DNA of 64,000 nucleotides, from assembly GCF_002382885.1 (NCBI RefSeq), contig NZ_NWVL01000001.1:124001-188000 (forward strand). Direction: 5' to 3'. The notes under the pieces were generated by a model. The model ran no database searches. It was not told the DNA's origin and saw nothing but the letters and a program-made list of their open reading frames with translations. This document shows positions 32,485-42,965 of the stretch, piece after piece. A program made the position numbers and the translations under genes. The stretch's first letter is position 1; each line of letters begins with the position of its first letter. Source of the DNA: Streptomyces sp. WZ.A104 (GTDB lineage: Bacteria > Actinomycetota > Actinomycetes > Streptomycetales > Streptomycetaceae).

Positions 32485-33513
32485 GTGTCCAGAATGCCGG
32501 GGAGAGCGCAGGCCGAGGGGGCTGACGGGGTGCTGAAGGACCGCGATTCCGCTGTGGGCGAACAACCCCGGTCGCGCCCGGAGAGTGCCGCGAATGGCTC
32601 CCTCGGAGAGCCGGGGGGACCCCTCCGGAAGTCGGCCAGGAGGTCCGCAGTGTCATCGTCAACGCCCGCCAAGCCCGCCAAACCCGCCACGGCGGCTTCG
32701 GCCGAAGCAGCTAAGGCCAAGGCGGCGACAGCGCGCAAGGAGCCGAAGGCGGAGTCGCACCTCGCGATGGTCCGCCGGGCGCGCCGGATCAACCGCGAGC
32801 TCGCCGAGGTGTATCCGTACGCCCATCCCGAGCTGGACTTCCGTAACCCCTTCGAGCTCCTCGTGGCCACGGTCCTCTCCGCCCAGACCACCGACCTGAG
32901 GGTCAACCAGACGACTCCCGCTCTGTTCGCCGCCTATCCCACGCCGGAGGACATGGCGGCGGCCGTGCCGGAGGAGATGGAGGAGATCATCCGGCCGACC
33001 GGGTTCTTCCGGGCCAAGACCAAGTCTCTGCTCGGCCTATCGGCCGCTCTCCGGGACGAGTTCGGCGGCGAGGTCCCGGGGCGGCTGGAGGATCTCGTCA
33101 AGCTGCCCGGGGTCGGCCGCAAGACCGCCAATGTCGTTCTGGGCAATGCTTTCGGCGTCCCTGGAATCACTGTCGACACGCACTTCGGCCGCCTCGTGCG
33201 GCGCTGGAAGTGGACGGACGAGGAGGACCCGGTGAAGGTCGAGGCGGTGGTCGCCGGGATCTTCCCGAAGAGCGAGTGGACGATGCTCTCGCACCGGGTG
33301 GTGTTCCACGGCCGCCGCATCTGCCACGCCCGTAAGCCCGCCTGCGGCGCCTGCCCCATCGCCCCGCTCTGCCCGTCGTACGGGGAGGGCGAGACCGATC
33401 CGGAGAAGGCCAGGAAGCTCCTGAAGTACGAGATGGGCGGCTATCCGGGCCAGCGGCTCAGCCCGCCCGCCGACTACCCGGGCAAGCCCGCGCCCGCGCT
33501 GGGAGCCGGGTGA
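32485..33513 (+). CDS. nth: endonuclease III
   Basis: Up to 342 residues. The first 90 are a basic, Ala/Lys-rich tail, so the true start may be later than the GTG at 32485. The HhH-GPD fold carries the catalytic Lys in [18 protein letters not shown] and Asp in [13 protein letters not shown]. The iron-sulfur loop [17 protein letters not shown] has the C-x6-C-x2-C-x5-C spacing. It removes oxidised pyrimidines in base-excision repair. It is divergent from crp (184 bp). Confidence 0.92.
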   Translation: MSRMPGRAQAEGADGVLKDRDSAVGEQPRSRPESAANGSLGEPGGPLRKSARRSAVSSSTPAKPAKPATAASAEAAKAKAATARKEPKAESHLAMVRRARRINRELAEVYPYAHPELDFRNPFELLVATVLSAQTTDLRVNQTTPALFAAYPTPEDMAAAVPEEMEEIIRPTGFFRAKTKSLLGLSAALRDEFGGEVPGRLEDLVKLPGVGRKTANVVLGNAFGVPGITVDTHFGRLVRRWKWTDEEDPVKVEAVVAGIFPKSEWTMLSHRVVFHGRRICHARKPACGACPIAPLCPSYGEGETDPEKARKLLKYEMGGYPGQRLSPPADYPGKPAPALGAG

Positions 33514-33580
33514 GGGTCACGCCCTCCGGACAGCCCAGGACGGCACCGCACTCCCTCAGGACGGAACGGCTCGGAACGAA

Positions 33581-34390
33581 ATGGCCGACGACAGGCGTTG
33601 TGAAACGACGGGGGTGCCTATGACGCAGACGCAGACGCACGCGGACGCGGATACGGATACGGACAGGGACACGGATACGGACACACAAGGCGCGACGCAG
33701 ACCGGCGGCGGAGTCCCCGACGAGGCCCTCGCCGTGACCACTGACGGGCTGCCCGCCTGGCTCGACCCGGTCGCGAGCGCCGCGCGCAGCGTCCGGCCGC
33801 AGCAGCTGAGCCGCTTCCTGCCGCCCGAGAGCGGGGCGGGTCGGCAGTCCGCCGTCCTGGTCCTGTTCGGGGACGGGGAGCGCGGGCCCGAGCTGCTGCT
33901 CATGGAGCGCTCGGGGACCCTGCGCTCGCACGCCGGGCAGCCCTCCTTCCCCGGCGGTGCGCTCGACCCCGAGGACGGCGACCAGGCCACCACAGGACCG
34001 CTGCGGGCGGCGCTGCGTGAGGCCGAGGAGGAAACCGGGCTCGACCCTCGGGGCGTGCAGCTCTTCGGTGTGCTGCCCCGGTTGTACATCCCGGTCAGCA
34101 GCTTCGTCGTGACGCCCGTGCTCGGCTGGTGGCGCGTGCCCAGCCCGGTCGGGGTGGTCGACCCGGCCGAGACGGCCCGGGTCTTCACGGTTCCCGTGGC
34201 GGATCTCACGGACCCCGCCAACCGGGCCACGGCCGTGCACCCCAGTGGGCACCACGGTCCGGCATTCCTGGTCGAATCGGCTCTCGTCTGGGGTTTCACG
34301 GCCGGAGTGATCGACCGGATTCTGTACTACGCGGGCTGGGAACGCCCGTGGGACAGGTCCAGACAGGTGCCGCTCGACTGGCGCGCATGA
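33581..34390 (+). CDS. NUDIX hydrolase, CoA pyrophosphatase type (NUDT7/8-like)
   Basis: About 269 residues. TLRSHAGQPSFPGGALDP is the NuCoA motif, followed at once by the NUDIX box ending in ALREAEEETGLDP, so 3',5'-ADP release from CoA or its derivatives is likely. Near the N-terminus is a run of Asp-Thr/Asp-Ala repeats (ADADTDTDRDTDTDT) encoded by tandem ACGGAT/ACGCAG-type hexamers at 33621-33690. It may vary in length between strains. ATG 33581 and ATG 33620 are both possible starts. Confidence 0.85.
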   Translation: MADDRRCETTGVPMTQTQTHADADTDTDRDTDTDTQGATQTGGGVPDEALAVTTDGLPAWLDPVASAARSVRPQQLSRFLPPESGAGRQSAVLVLFGDGERGPELLLMERSGTLRSHAGQPSFPGGALDPEDGDQATTGPLRAALREAEEETGLDPRGVQLFGVLPRLYIPVSSFVVTPVLGWWRVPSPVGVVDPAETARVFTVPVADLTDPANRATAVHPSGHHGPAFLVESALVWGFTAGVIDRILYYAGWERPWDRSRQVPLDWRA

Positions 34391-34480
34391 CACGCTGACT
34401 CTCTGCTGCGCTGTACCGGGCCCGGCCCGGACCCCGTCACCACCGACGGGCCAGGTGACGAAACTGCGAGGCTATAGACG

Positions 34481-35686
34481 GTGAACGTGCTCGACATCCT
34501 GCTGCTGCTCGCCGCCGTGTGGTTCGCGGTCATCGGCTATCGCCAGGGTTTCGTCGTCGGCATCCTGTCCGTGATCGGCTTCCTCGGCGGCGGTCTCGTC
34601 GCCGTCTATCTGCTGCCGATCATCTGGGACAGGGTGACCGAGGGGTCCGAGGTCTCCACCACGACCGCCATCGTCGCGGTCGTCATCGTGATCGTCTGCG
34701 CCTCCGTCGGCCAGGCCTTCACCACCCACCTGGGCAACAGGCTCCGCCGCTACATCACCTGGTCGCCCGTGCGCGCCCTGGACGCCACGGGCGGTGCCCT
34801 GGTCAATGTGGTGGCCATGCTGATGGTGGCCTGGCTGATCGGCCTGCTGCTCGCCAACACCGCTGTGCCGACCGTCAGCAAGGAGGTCCGCAGCTCCTCG
34901 GTCCTGCTCGGGGTCGACCGGGTGATGCCCCAACAGGCGCCCAACTGGTTCAAGGACTTCTCCTCCACCCTGGCCCAGAACGGCTTCCCGCAGGTCTTCA
35001 GCCCGTTCGCCAACGAGCCGATCACCGAGGTCAAGGCCCCCGATCCGGCGCTGGTGGGCAGCCCGGTCGCCGCGCGCGCCAAGAAGTCGATCGTCAAGGT
35101 CGTGGGTACGGCCCCGAGCTGCGGCAAGGTCCTCGAAGGGACCGGCTTCGTCTTCGCCGAGCGCCGGGTCATGACCAACGCCCATGTCGTCGGCGGCGTC
35201 GACGAACCCACCGTCCAGATCGGCGGCGAAGGCCGGCTGTACGACGCGAAGGTCGTCCTCTACGACTGGCAGCGCGACATCGCGGTCCTGGACGTCCCCG
35301 ACCTCCGGGCCAGGCCCCTGGAGTTCACCGCCACGAACGGCGACGCCAAGACCGGCGACAGCGCGATCGTCGCGGGCTTCCCGGAGAACGGTGCGTACGA
35401 CGTGCGCTCCGCCCGCGTGCGCGCCCGCATCGAGGCCGACGGCCCGGACATCTACCACCGGGGCACCGTCCGCCGCGACGTCTACTCGCTCTTCGCGACG
35501 GTGCGTCAGGGCAACTCGGGCGGCCCGCTGCTCACTCCGGACGGAAAGGTGTACGGAGTGGTGTTCGCGAAGTCGCTCGACGACCCGGACACCGGCTACG
35601 CGCTGACGGCCGACGAGATTCGCGAGGACATCGAGATCGGGCGTACGGCCAACCAGCAGGTCGACAGCCAGGGCTGCGCCCTCTAG
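34481..35686 (+). CDS. MarP-type membrane serine protease
   Basis: 401 residues from GTG 34481. Four hydrophobic segments (about 4-155) form a CvpA-like membrane part. The trypsin-like domain has His in NAHVVGG, Asp in WQRDIAVLDV and Ser in RQGNSGGPLL, so the triad is complete. MarP of mycobacteria senses acid or oxidative stress and protects the wall by activating a peptidoglycan hydrolase. The same role here is inference. The two Cys flanking the protease domain (APSCGKV and QGCAL) could form the disulfide seen in that family. Confidence 0.9.
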   Translation: MNVLDILLLLAAVWFAVIGYRQGFVVGILSVIGFLGGGLVAVYLLPIIWDRVTEGSEVSTTTAIVAVVIVIVCASVGQAFTTHLGNRLRRYITWSPVRALDATGGALVNVVAMLMVAWLIGLLLANTAVPTVSKEVRSSSVLLGVDRVMPQQAPNWFKDFSSTLAQNGFPQVFSPFANEPITEVKAPDPALVGSPVAARAKKSIVKVVGTAPSCGKVLEGTGFVFAERRVMTNAHVVGGVDEPTVQIGGEGRLYDAKVVLYDWQRDIAVLDVPDLRARPLEFTATNGDAKTGDSAIVAGFPENGAYDVRSARVRARIEADGPDIYHRGTVRRDVYSLFATVRQGNSGGPLLTPDGKVYGVVFAKSLDDPDTGYALTADEIREDIEIGRTANQQVDSQGCAL

Positions 35687-35713
35687 AGGCTGTCCCGCAC
35701 ATCCGCGCGGGAG

Positions 35714-35917
35714 TCAGTTACGGGGGTGGCGCAGCCGGGCCGAGACCCAGCGGGCCCGGCGGCGGAGGATGCGCGGAATACCGAGCCGGCGATGGCGAAG
35801 GTCATGCACATCGTGCACCCGGCCGCTGGGGCCGCCCCCCTCATGAGTGCCCACACCGGGTGTCGCGGCGGAGCGGCGGTTGCGTGCTTCGGCAGTGAAG
35901 TCGTGCGTCCAGCCCAT
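35714..35917 (-). CDS. small basic hypothetical protein (uncertain)
   Basis: 67 residues ending LGIPRILRRRARWVSARLRH-PRN. The C-terminal arginine-rich part looks more like real coding sequence than the other frames in this 350-bp gap between marP-like and hydrolase genes. The start MGWTHDF has only GAGGT immediately upstream, which is too close for a normal Shine-Dalgarno sequence. It may be a spurious frame. Confidence 0.35.
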   Translation of the reverse strand: MGWTHDFTAEARNRRSAATPGVGTHEGGGPSGRVHDVHDLRHRRLGIPRILRRRARWVSARLRHPRN

Positions 35918-36032
35918 ACCTCGACGTCTGCCCGTGGTCCAAGGTCGGTAATCGTCGGCGAGTCAGCCAATTGGCCTATGCGGCAGGCAATTGGCTGTTC
36001 GTCGGACACCTGTACCCGGGCCGGGCGGCGGG

Positions 36033-37040
36033 CTACCGGTCGGGCTCAGGATCCTTGAGCCAGTTGATGAGTTCGGTGGAGAAGCCGATCGGGTCCTCCT
36101 CGTGGGGGAAGTGCCCGACACCGTCGAAAAGTCGCCACCGGTAGGGTGCCTCGACATACTCCCCGGACCCCGCCGAACTGCGGGTGCGGACCGCCGGATC
36201 GAGCGACCCGTGCAGGTGCAGCGTGGGCACCCGGACCGGCCGCTTCATCCTCCGGTTGAACTGGACCCCGTCCGGTCGCGCCATCGACCGCACCATCCAG
36301 CGGTACGGCTCGATGGAGCAGTGGGCGGTGGAGGGGATGCTCATGGCCCGCCGGTAGACGTCCAGGGTCCTCTCGTCGGGGAACTCCGGATTCCGGGGGC
36401 CTGCCCACTCCTGGACGAGGCGGCCCACCAGGGCTGCGTCGTCGGCGACGAGCTTGCGCTCCGGCAGCCACGGCCGCTGGAAGCCCCAGATGTAGGAGCC
36501 CGCCCGGGTCTGCGCGACGTCGGACAGCATCGAGGAGCGCCAGCGGCGCGGGTGGGGCATGGAGGAGACGGCGAGCCGGCGGACCAGCTTGGGCCGCATC
36601 ACAGCGGCCGTCCAGGCGAGGTAGCCGCCGAGGTCGTGGCCGACCAGGGCCGCGTCGGGCTCGCCGAGGGAGCGGATCACCCCGGTGACGTCGAGGGCCA
36701 GGTTGGCGGGATCGTAACCACGCGGCGTCCGGTCGCTGCCGCCCACCCCGCGCAGGTCCATCGCCACGGCCCGGAAGCCCGCGTCGGCGAGCGCGGTCAG
36801 CTGGTGGCGCCAGGTCCACCAGAACTGCGGGAAGCCGTGCAGCAGAAGCACCAGCGGCCCGTCGCCCGCCTCGGCGATGTGGAAACGCGCCCCGTTGGCC
36901 GCCACGTCACGGTGGGTCCAGGGGCCGTCGATGCGTACGGGGCCCCCGGCGGCGGGCCGGCCCGCCGCACCGGCCCGGTCGGGCGGGACCGCTGCCCCGC
37001 TCTCCGTCGGACCGCATGCGCTGGAATCGGGAACCGTCAT
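36033..37040 (-). CDS. alpha/beta hydrolase, epoxide hydrolase-like
   Basis: 335 residues. Oxyanion motif LLLHGFPQFWWTW, nucleophile elbow VGHDLGGYLAW (Asp nucleophile, as in epoxide hydrolases and dehalogenases), cap domain, acidic residue near LHGSLDP and catalytic His in GVGHFPHEEDP. The Asp nucleophile and HGFP-x-W arrangement favour epoxide hydrolase, but the substrate is open. Its start overlaps the stop of the holin-like gene (37037-37040, ATGA), so they form an operon. Confidence 0.85.
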   Translation of the reverse strand: MTVPDSSACGPTESGAAVPPDRAGAAGRPAAGGPVRIDGPWTHRDVAANGARFHIAEAGDGPLVLLLHGFPQFWWTWRHQLTALADAGFRAVAMDLRGVGGSDRTPRGYDPANLALDVTGVIRSLGEPDAALVGHDLGGYLAWTAAVMRPKLVRRLAVSSMPHPRRWRSSMLSDVAQTRAGSYIWGFQRPWLPERKLVADDAALVGRLVQEWAGPRNPEFPDERTLDVYRRAMSIPSTAHCSIEPYRWMVRSMARPDGVQFNRRMKRPVRVPTLHLHGSLDPAVRTRSSAGSGEYVEAPYRWRLFDGVGHFPHEEDPIGFSTELINWLKDPEPDR

Positions 37041-37570
37041 GTGGACGAGCGTCCCACAGCGTCGGCCTCATCCCGACCGGACCGGCCCTCGACGGCCTTC
37101 TTCGCCAGGCTGCTGCCGGAGGAACGTTCGATGATCGCGGCGGCCTCGACGGACGGCCGCGGGTGCGGCTTCGCGCTCTGGAGGACGGCGGCGGTCTGCT
37201 TGGCCGAGGCGATCGACTTCTGCGGCGGCTTGACCTTCTTGAACTTCCTGATGCCCAGGAACGCCAGCAAAGCGCCCAGCAGGATGAACGCCGCGCCCAC
37301 GATCAGGAACGACCAGGCGAGCCCGAGGCCCAGGTTGTGGATCCCGTACGCCGCGGCGAAGCTCAGCACCGGGATCGAGAAGAGCGCCAGCACGCCCGCG
37401 ACGACGAACGCCACACTGCCGATCGCTCCGCGCTTGACGTCCTGCCGCACCTCCGCCTTGGCCAGGGCGATCTCGTCGTGCACCAGCGCGGACATCTCGG
37501 CCGTCGCCGAGGCGACCAGCTGCCCGATGCTGCGGTCCGCGCTGCTCACGTAGCTGCCGGGGTCGCTCAT
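37037..37570 (-). CDS. phage-holin-superfamily (actinobacterial) membrane protein
   Basis: 177 residues from ATG 37570, with AGAGGGAG upstream. It has an amphipathic start (SIGQLVASATAEMSALVHDE), two membrane helices (IGSVAFVVAGVLALFSIPVL and FLIVGAAFILLGALLAFLG) and a basic tail. This is the layout of the actinobacterial holin superfamily 4/DUF1469-like proteins. Despite the name, most chromosomal members are not lysis proteins and have no known role. It is coupled to the hydrolase gene. Confidence 0.8.
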   Translation of the reverse strand: MSDPGSYVSSADRSIGQLVASATAEMSALVHDEIALAKAEVRQDVKRGAIGSVAFVVAGVLALFSIPVLSFAAAYGIHNLGLGLAWSFLIVGAAFILLGALLAFLGIRKFKKVKPPQKSIASAKQTAAVLQSAKPHPRPSVEAAAIIERSSGSSLAKKAVEGRSGRDEADAVGRSST

Positions 37571-37610
37571 CCCTGACTCCCTCTCCGTATCCGACACATC
37601 CGATGTCAGA

Positions 37611-39017
37611 TCATGCCGGACTCTCCGGCTCAATGCCCGCTGCCCCCGCCTGTTCGGCGCGACGGCGGTGATCAGCCGCCTTCTCCTCGTAGATCGCGGC
37701 CATCCGCAGGTGGTACCCCGGATCGCCCTGTTCATAGATGTCGGGGATTCCGGATCCGTCCTCGTCCAGCTCCTCCGCCTCATAGAGGGCGCGGTATCGG
37801 CGGACCCGCAGCCTGAGCAGCACCGAGGCGAGCAGGGCCGCGAACAGCGAACCGATGAGGACAGCCGCCTTGATCTCGTTGGTCATCTCCGGGTCGTCCG
37901 AGAACGCGAGCTCGCCGATGAGGAGGGAGACGGTGAAGCCGATTCCGGCCAGCGAGGCGAGGGCGAGGACGTCAGCCCAGGCCAGGTCCTTGTTCAGCTC
38001 CGCCTTGGTGAAGCGGGCGGCGAGATACGTACCGCCGAAGATGCCGAAGGTCTTGCCGAGGACGAGTCCGAGGACGACGCCGAGGGTCTCGGGCCGGGTG
38101 AAGACGCCCGCCAGGGCCTCGCCGCTCAGGGAGACCCCGGCCGCGAAGAGGGCGAACAGCGGTACGGCGATCCCGGCCGACACCGGGCGGACCAGGTGCT
38201 CGATGTGCTCGCCCGGGGAGTGGTCCTCGCCCTCGCGGCGGCTGCAGCGCAGCATCAGGCCCATGGCGACACCGGCGATGGTGGCGTGGACCCCGCTGTT
38301 GTACATCAGGCCCCAGATGGTCAGGGCGAGGGGAACGTACACATACCAGCCTCGGACCTCGAAGCGGAGGAGCAGATAGAAGGCGGCCAGGCCGAGGACG
38401 GCTCCGCCAAGGGCCAGGAAGTTCAGGTCCGACGTGAAGAAGACAGCGATGATCAGGATGGCGAAGAGGTCGTCGACGACAGCCAGGGTGAGCAGGAAGG
38501 CCCGCAGTGCGGACGGCAGCGAGGCGCCGATCACCGCGAGGACGGCGAGCGCGAAGGCGATGTCCGTGGCGGTCGGCACGGCCCACCCGGCCAGGGAGCC
38601 ACCGCCGACGACCACGGTAAGCGTGTAGACCAGGGCGGGCACGGCCATGCCGCAGAGCGCCGCGACCACCGGCAGGGCGGCGGCCTTGGGGTCTCGGAGC
38701 TCGCCCGCGACCAGCTCGCGCTTCAGTTCGACGCCTGCGACGAAGAAGAACACGGCGAGCATTCCGTCAGCCGCCCAGTGCGCGACGGAGAGGTCCAGTC
38801 CGAGGAAGTCCGGGCCGAAGTGGAAGTCGCTCACCGAGGCGTACGAACCACCGAAGGTGTTGGCCCAGATGAGTGCCGCGACTGCGGCGACCAGCAGCAG
38901 GATACCGCCGACGGTCTCGGTACGCAGTGCCTCGGCCACGTAGCTCCGCTCGGGGAGCGGCAGTCGGCCGAGAAGGGTGCGGCGGGGCGGGGAGGGAGTG
39001 GGGGTTGGCGCGGCCAC
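37611..39017 (-). CDS. nhaA: Na+/H+ antiporter NhaA
   Basis: 468 residues. About 12 membrane helices; the ion-binding pair is in LLTLAVVDDLFAILI, with the preceding VPTATDIAFALAVLAVI. The C-terminal 60 residues are a charged cytoplasmic tail not found in E. coli NhaA. GTG 39017 is preferred (GGAGGACTCC upstream) over a far-upstream start at 39131. It exchanges sodium for protons in pH and salt homeostasis. Confidence 0.92.
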   Translation of the reverse strand: MAAPTPTPSPPRRTLLGRLPLPERSYVAEALRTETVGGILLLVAAVAALIWANTFGGSYASVSDFHFGPDFLGLDLSVAHWAADGMLAVFFFVAGVELKRELVAGELRDPKAAALPVVAALCGMAVPALVYTLTVVVGGGSLAGWAVPTATDIAFALAVLAVIGASLPSALRAFLLTLAVVDDLFAILIIAVFFTSDLNFLALGGAVLGLAAFYLLLRFEVRGWYVYVPLALTIWGLMYNSGVHATIAGVAMGLMLRCSRREGEDHSPGEHIEHLVRPVSAGIAVPLFALFAAGVSLSGEALAGVFTRPETLGVVLGLVLGKTFGIFGGTYLAARFTKAELNKDLAWADVLALASLAGIGFTVSLLIGELAFSDDPEMTNEIKAAVLIGSLFAALLASVLLRLRVRRYRALYEAEELDEDGSGIPDIYEQGDPGYHLRMAAIYEEKAADHRRRAEQAGAAGIEPESPA

Positions 39018-39179
39018 GAAGGAGTCCTCCGGATCAGTACAGCGAAAATGGCATGGCTGATGACACGTGCCGACCAGACTTCCCGGCGCCCCTGTGGAGA
39101 TCTGTATGACGTTATGACTGCAGGCGCACACTCTACCTGGGGTGCTTCAACCCTTACCCGTTGATCGTCCCCGCAGACG

Positions 39180-39216
39180 CCGATGGGCACCCGGCGCCTC
39201 GCCGGATGCCCATCGG
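39180..39216 (-). terminator. terminator after acsA
   Basis: CCGATGGGCA (39180-39189) pairs with TGCCCATCGG (39207-39216), with an inner CCGGCG/CGCCGG stem. It lies 23 nt beyond the acsA stop in the direction of transcription. Confidence 0.8.
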
Positions 39217-39238
39217 AGCCGTAAGCAGGAAGGTTCTC

Positions 39239-41194
39239 TCAGTCCTCGGAGGACGAGGACGGCAGCTGGGTGGTGATCAGGTCCATCACCGAGGAGTCGG
39301 TGAGCGTGGTGACGTCGCCCAGCTCGCGGTTCTCGGCCACATCGCGCAGCAGACGGCGCATGATCTTGCCGGACCGGGTCTTCGGCAGTTCGGCGACCGG
39401 CAGCACCCGCTTGGGCTTGGCGATCGGGCCGAGGGTCGCCCCGACGTGGTTGCGCAGGTCGGCGACCAGTTCGTCGGAGGCGGTCGCGCTCCCGCGCAGG
39501 ATCACGAACGCGACGATGGCCTGGCCGGTCGTCTCGTCGGCCGCACCGACCACGGCGGCCTCGGCGACCGAGGGGTGCGAGACGAGGGCGGACTCGACCT
39601 CGGTGGTCGAGATGTTGTGGCCCGACACGAGCATGACGTCATCGACCCGGCCGAGCAGCCAGATGTCGCCGTCCTCGTCCTTCTTCGCACCGTCGCCCGC
39701 GAAGTACTTGCCCGCGAAGCGCGACCAGTAGGTGTCGATGAACCGCTGGTCGTCGCCCCAGATGGTGCGGAGCATCGACGGCCACGGCTCGGTGAGGACG
39801 AGATAGCCGCCCCCGCCGTCCGGAACCTCGTTCGCCTCGTCGTCCACGACGGTGGCTCCGATGCCCGGCAGCGCGCGCTGGGCGCTGCCCGGCTTGGTCT
39901 CCGTCACGCCCGGCAGCGGCGCGATCATCATCGCGCCGGTCTCGGTCTGCCACCAGGTGTCCACGATGGGGCACTTGTCGGCGCCGATGTTCTTCCGGTA
40001 CCACATCCACGCTTCCGGGTTGATCGGCTCACCGACCGAACCGAGGACCCGGAGACTGCTCAGGTCGAACTTCGCGGGGATGTCGTCCCCCCACTTCATG
40101 AACGTACGGATCGCGGTCGGCGCCGTGTAGAGGATCGTGACGCCGTACTTCTGCACGATCTCCCAGAAGCGGCCCTGGTGCGGGGTGTCGGGCGTGCCCT
40201 CGTACATGACCTGGGTCGCGCCGTTGGCCAGTGGCCCGTAGACGATGTACGAGTGGCCGGTCACCCAGCCGACGTCGGCGGTGCACCAGTAGACGTCGGA
40301 CTCCGGCTTGAGGTCGAAGACCGCTTGGTGGGTGTACGCCGCCTGGGTGAGGTAGCCGCCGGAGGTGTGCAGGATGCCCTTCGGCTTCCCGGTGGTGCCC
40401 GAGGTGTAGAGGATGAACAGCGGCTGCTCCGCCTCGAAGGCCTCCGGGGCGTGCTCGGCGGACTGGCGGCCGGTGATCTCGTGCCACCAGACGTCGCGGC
40501 CCTCGGTCCAGGCGGTGTCCTGACCGGTGCGGCGGACGACGAGGACGTGTTCGACGCTGTCGATACGGGACACGGCGTCGTCGACCGCGGGCTTGAGCGC
40601 GGAGGGCTTGCCGCGGCGGTAGCCGCCGTCGGCCGTGATGACGACCTTGGCGTCCGCGTCCTGGATGCGGGCGGCGATGGCGTCGGCGGAGAAGCCGCCG
40701 AAGACCACCGAGTGCGTGGCGCCGATGCGGGCGCAGGCCAGCATCGCTACGGCGGCCTCGGGGATCATCGGCAGGTAGACGGCGACCCGGTCGCCCTTGC
40801 CGACACCCAGCTCGGTGAGCGCGTTGGCGGCCCGGGAGACCTCGTCCTTCAGCTCCGCGTAGGTGATGGCGCGGCTGTCGCCCGGCTCGCCCTCGAAGTG
40901 GATGGCGACCCGGTCGCCGTTGCCCGCCTCGACGTGGCGGTCCACGCAGTTGTACGCGACGTTCAGCTTGCCGTCCGCGAACCACTTCGCGAAGGGCGGG
41001 TTGCTCCAGTCGAGGGTCTCGGTCGGCTCGGTGGCCCACGTCAGGCGGCGGGCCTGCTCGGCCCAGAAGCCCAGCCGGTCCGCCTCGGCCTGCTCGTACG
41101 CCGCTGCGGTGACGTTGGCGTTGGCGGCCAGCTCGGTAGGCGGAGCGAACTTCCGCTCTTCCCGAAGCAGGTTGGCCAGGCTCTCGTTGCTCAC
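39239..41194 (-). CDS. acsA: acetyl-CoA synthetase
   Basis: 651 residues, the usual length. Adenylation motif [43 protein letters not shown] and the C-terminal [16 protein letters not shown], whose Lys is the acetylation-controlled catalytic residue. It activates acetate to acetyl-CoA via acetyl-AMP. GTG 41194 has GGGAGAA upstream and gives [16 protein letters not shown]. The PKTRSGK motif suggests control by Pat/CobB-type acylation. Confidence 0.95.
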   Translation of the reverse strand: MSNESLANLLREERKFAPPTELAANANVTAAAYEQAEADRLGFWAEQARRLTWATEPTETLDWSNPPFAKWFADGKLNVAYNCVDRHVEAGNGDRVAIHFEGEPGDSRAITYAELKDEVSRAANALTELGVGKGDRVAVYLPMIPEAAVAMLACARIGATHSVVFGGFSADAIAARIQDADAKVVITADGGYRRGKPSALKPAVDDAVSRIDSVEHVLVVRRTGQDTAWTEGRDVWWHEITGRQSAEHAPEAFEAEQPLFILYTSGTTGKPKGILHTSGGYLTQAAYTHQAVFDLKPESDVYWCTADVGWVTGHSYIVYGPLANGATQVMYEGTPDTPHQGRFWEIVQKYGVTILYTAPTAIRTFMKWGDDIPAKFDLSSLRVLGSVGEPINPEAWMWYRKNIGADKCPIVDTWWQTETGAMMIAPLPGVTETKPGSAQRALPGIGATVVDDEANEVPDGGGGYLVLTEPWPSMLRTIWGDDQRFIDTYWSRFAGKYFAGDGAKKDEDGDIWLLGRVDDVMLVSGHNISTTEVESALVSHPSVAEAAVVGAADETTGQAIVAFVILRGSATASDELVADLRNHVGATLGPIAKPKRVLPVAELPKTRSGKIMRRLLRDVAENRELGDVTTLTDSSVMDLITTQLPSSSSED

Positions 41195-41646
41195 GACTTC
41201 TCCCAGTCCCAGGGTGTCCGTTGTGTCCCGGCGCATAGCTCATCAGGCGCGAGGCCGGGTGACAAGTGCCTGCCGGGAATTGGTTTAGACCTGTGTCTTC
41301 GTGTATGGAAGCATGATCCCGCTCCGCTGGTCAGGGCGGCTTTACGACGCGTATCCGTGAGGTGTGGCGCAAAGTCGCCCTGGTCTGCCGTGCGGTGCTC
41401 CTGCCGTGCGGCGTGGACCGGGGTCATCAGGTCTCACGGCCCCGGGGGCCCTCCGGTTCAGACGCCGGGGCGGTTCGGCCCACCCGTGCGCCCGCCCGCG
41501 CAATCGGGCCAGCGCGTCATCCGTCCCAGCGAATAGGCAGCTTTTCATTCGGCCTGTCGCCCTTGCTGTCCGGAACCGTGTGCGAGTTTGACCTCGCCGT
41601 GTCGGCACTTCGACGCAAACGAACCTGCAAGGAAGAGGGTGGGCGG
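41195..41646. other. intergenic stretch between acsA and the lipoprotein gene
   Basis: 452 bases with divergent promoters expected at both ends. Open frames here do not resemble proteins. The less GC-rich part around 41270-41340 may hold the acsA promoter. No RNA gene or riboswitch was recognised. Confidence 0.5.
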
Positions 41647-42957
41647 ATGATGGCCGCCACGAAGAGGATCGCCTTGGGCGTCATGGCCACGGCTGTGGCC
41701 GCCGTACTCGCGGGCTGTTCCGGCGCCGGGTCCGGAGGGCCCGCGACCGGGGGAGCGGGAGCCGGTGCGGAGAAGGGGGCGCACGGCGCCAAGGAGAACG
41801 CACCCGAGGCTCCCCCGAAGAACGCGGTCAAGCTCATCGGGGACGGATCCACCGCCTTCACCGGGGTTCAGCCGAAGATCCCGACCGCCGAACGCCTGGC
41901 GCCCGGTCAGAAGCCCCCGCAGTTCGTGGTGTTCTCCTGGGACGGGGCCGGGGAGGACAGCCAGAAGCTCTTCTCCCACTTCCGCGGCGTGGCCAAGAAG
42001 TACAACGCCACCATGACGTACTTCCTCAGCGGTGTGTATCTGCTGCCGGAGGAGAAGCGGGACCTCTACAACCCGCCCAAGCACGCGCCGGGCCGTTCCG
42101 ACATCGGCTTCAACGACACCGAGGGCATCCGCAACACCCTCGCCGAGGTCCGTGCCGCCTGGAAGGACGGCAACGAGATCGGCACCCACTTCAACGGACA
42201 CTTCTGCGGCGCGGACGGCGGCGTCGGGACCTGGTCCGTCGAGGAGTGGAGGAGCGAGATCGAGCAGGCGAAAGCTTTCGTCAAGAGCTGGAAGAGCAAC
42301 GCTCCGGAGCTGAAGGGCGAGGCCCCGCTCCCCTTCGACTACGACAAGGAACTGATCGGCGCCCGGACTCCCTGCCTCGAAGGGCAGAAGAACATGGTCG
42401 CCGCGGCCCGGGACATGGGCTTCCGCTACGACTCCAGCGGCGTCGGCAACCAGGTCTGGCCCAAGAAGAAGAACGGGGTCTGGGACATCCCGCTCCAGCT
42501 CGTCCCGATGCCCGGCCGCGCCTTCGAGACCCTCTCGATGGACTACAACTTCATGGTCAACCAGTCCGGTACGGCCACGCAGGGCGACCCCTCGAAGCAC
42601 GAGTTCTGGGGAAACCAGATGAGGGACGGCCTCCTCCAGGCCTTCGACCGCTCGTACAACGGCAACCGGGCGCCGCTGATCATCGGCAACCACTTCGAGT
42701 CCTGGAACGGCGGCACCTACATGCGCGCCATCGAGGAGACCATCGCGCGGGTGTGCACCAAGGAGGGCGTGCGCTGCGTGTCCTTCCGGCAGCTCGCCGA
42801 CTGGCTGGATGCCCAAGACCCGAACGTGCTGGCCAAGCTCACGACGCTCGGCGTCGGCCAGGCGCCGAAGGAGGGTTGGTCGTCCTACCTGGGAGCCCAG
42901 CCCGCTGCCGCATCGCCTGCGGGCAAGACGGCGGGCAAGGGGGCGGGCAGGGAGTAG
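41647..42957 (+). CDS. secreted lipoprotein with polysaccharide-deacetylase-like fold
   Basis: 436 residues. Signal peptide and lipobox ATAVAAVLAGC (Cys at about 22), a Gly/Ala-rich linker, then a NodB-like barrel: QFVVFSWDGAGEDSQ, TMTYFLSGVYLLP, NEIGTHFNGHFCGA and LIGARTPCLEG. The HFNGH pair and the SWDG Asp sit where the metal ligands of polysaccharide deacetylases are, so a zinc-dependent deacetylase acting on a wall or extracellular glycan is possible. The overall family is not assigned. Two adjacent ATGs (41647, 41650) could each be the start. Confidence 0.75.
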   Translation: MMAATKRIALGVMATAVAAVLAGCSGAGSGGPATGGAGAGAEKGAHGAKENAPEAPPKNAVKLIGDGSTAFTGVQPKIPTAERLAPGQKPPQFVVFSWDGAGEDSQKLFSHFRGVAKKYNATMTYFLSGVYLLPEEKRDLYNPPKHAPGRSDIGFNDTEGIRNTLAEVRAAWKDGNEIGTHFNGHFCGADGGVGTWSVEEWRSEIEQAKAFVKSWKSNAPELKGEAPLPFDYDKELIGARTPCLEGQKNMVAAARDMGFRYDSSGVGNQVWPKKKNGVWDIPLQLVPMPGRAFETLSMDYNFMVNQSGTATQGDPSKHEFWGNQMRDGLLQAFDRSYNGNRAPLIIGNHFESWNGGTYMRAIEETIARVCTKEGVRCVSFRQLADWLDAQDPNVLAKLTTLGVGQAPKEGWSSYLGAQPAAASPAGKTAGKGAGRE

Positions 42958-42965
42958 AGGCCTAG

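Noticed and set aside
33621..33690. Microsatellite or CRISPR-like repeat
   Set aside because: The hexamer repeat is in frame and encodes an Asp/Thr-rich linker of the NUDIX protein.
37668..41536. Long plus-strand open frames opposite nhaA and acsA
   Set aside because: Antisense shadows of two clearly identified proteins; no domain recognised.
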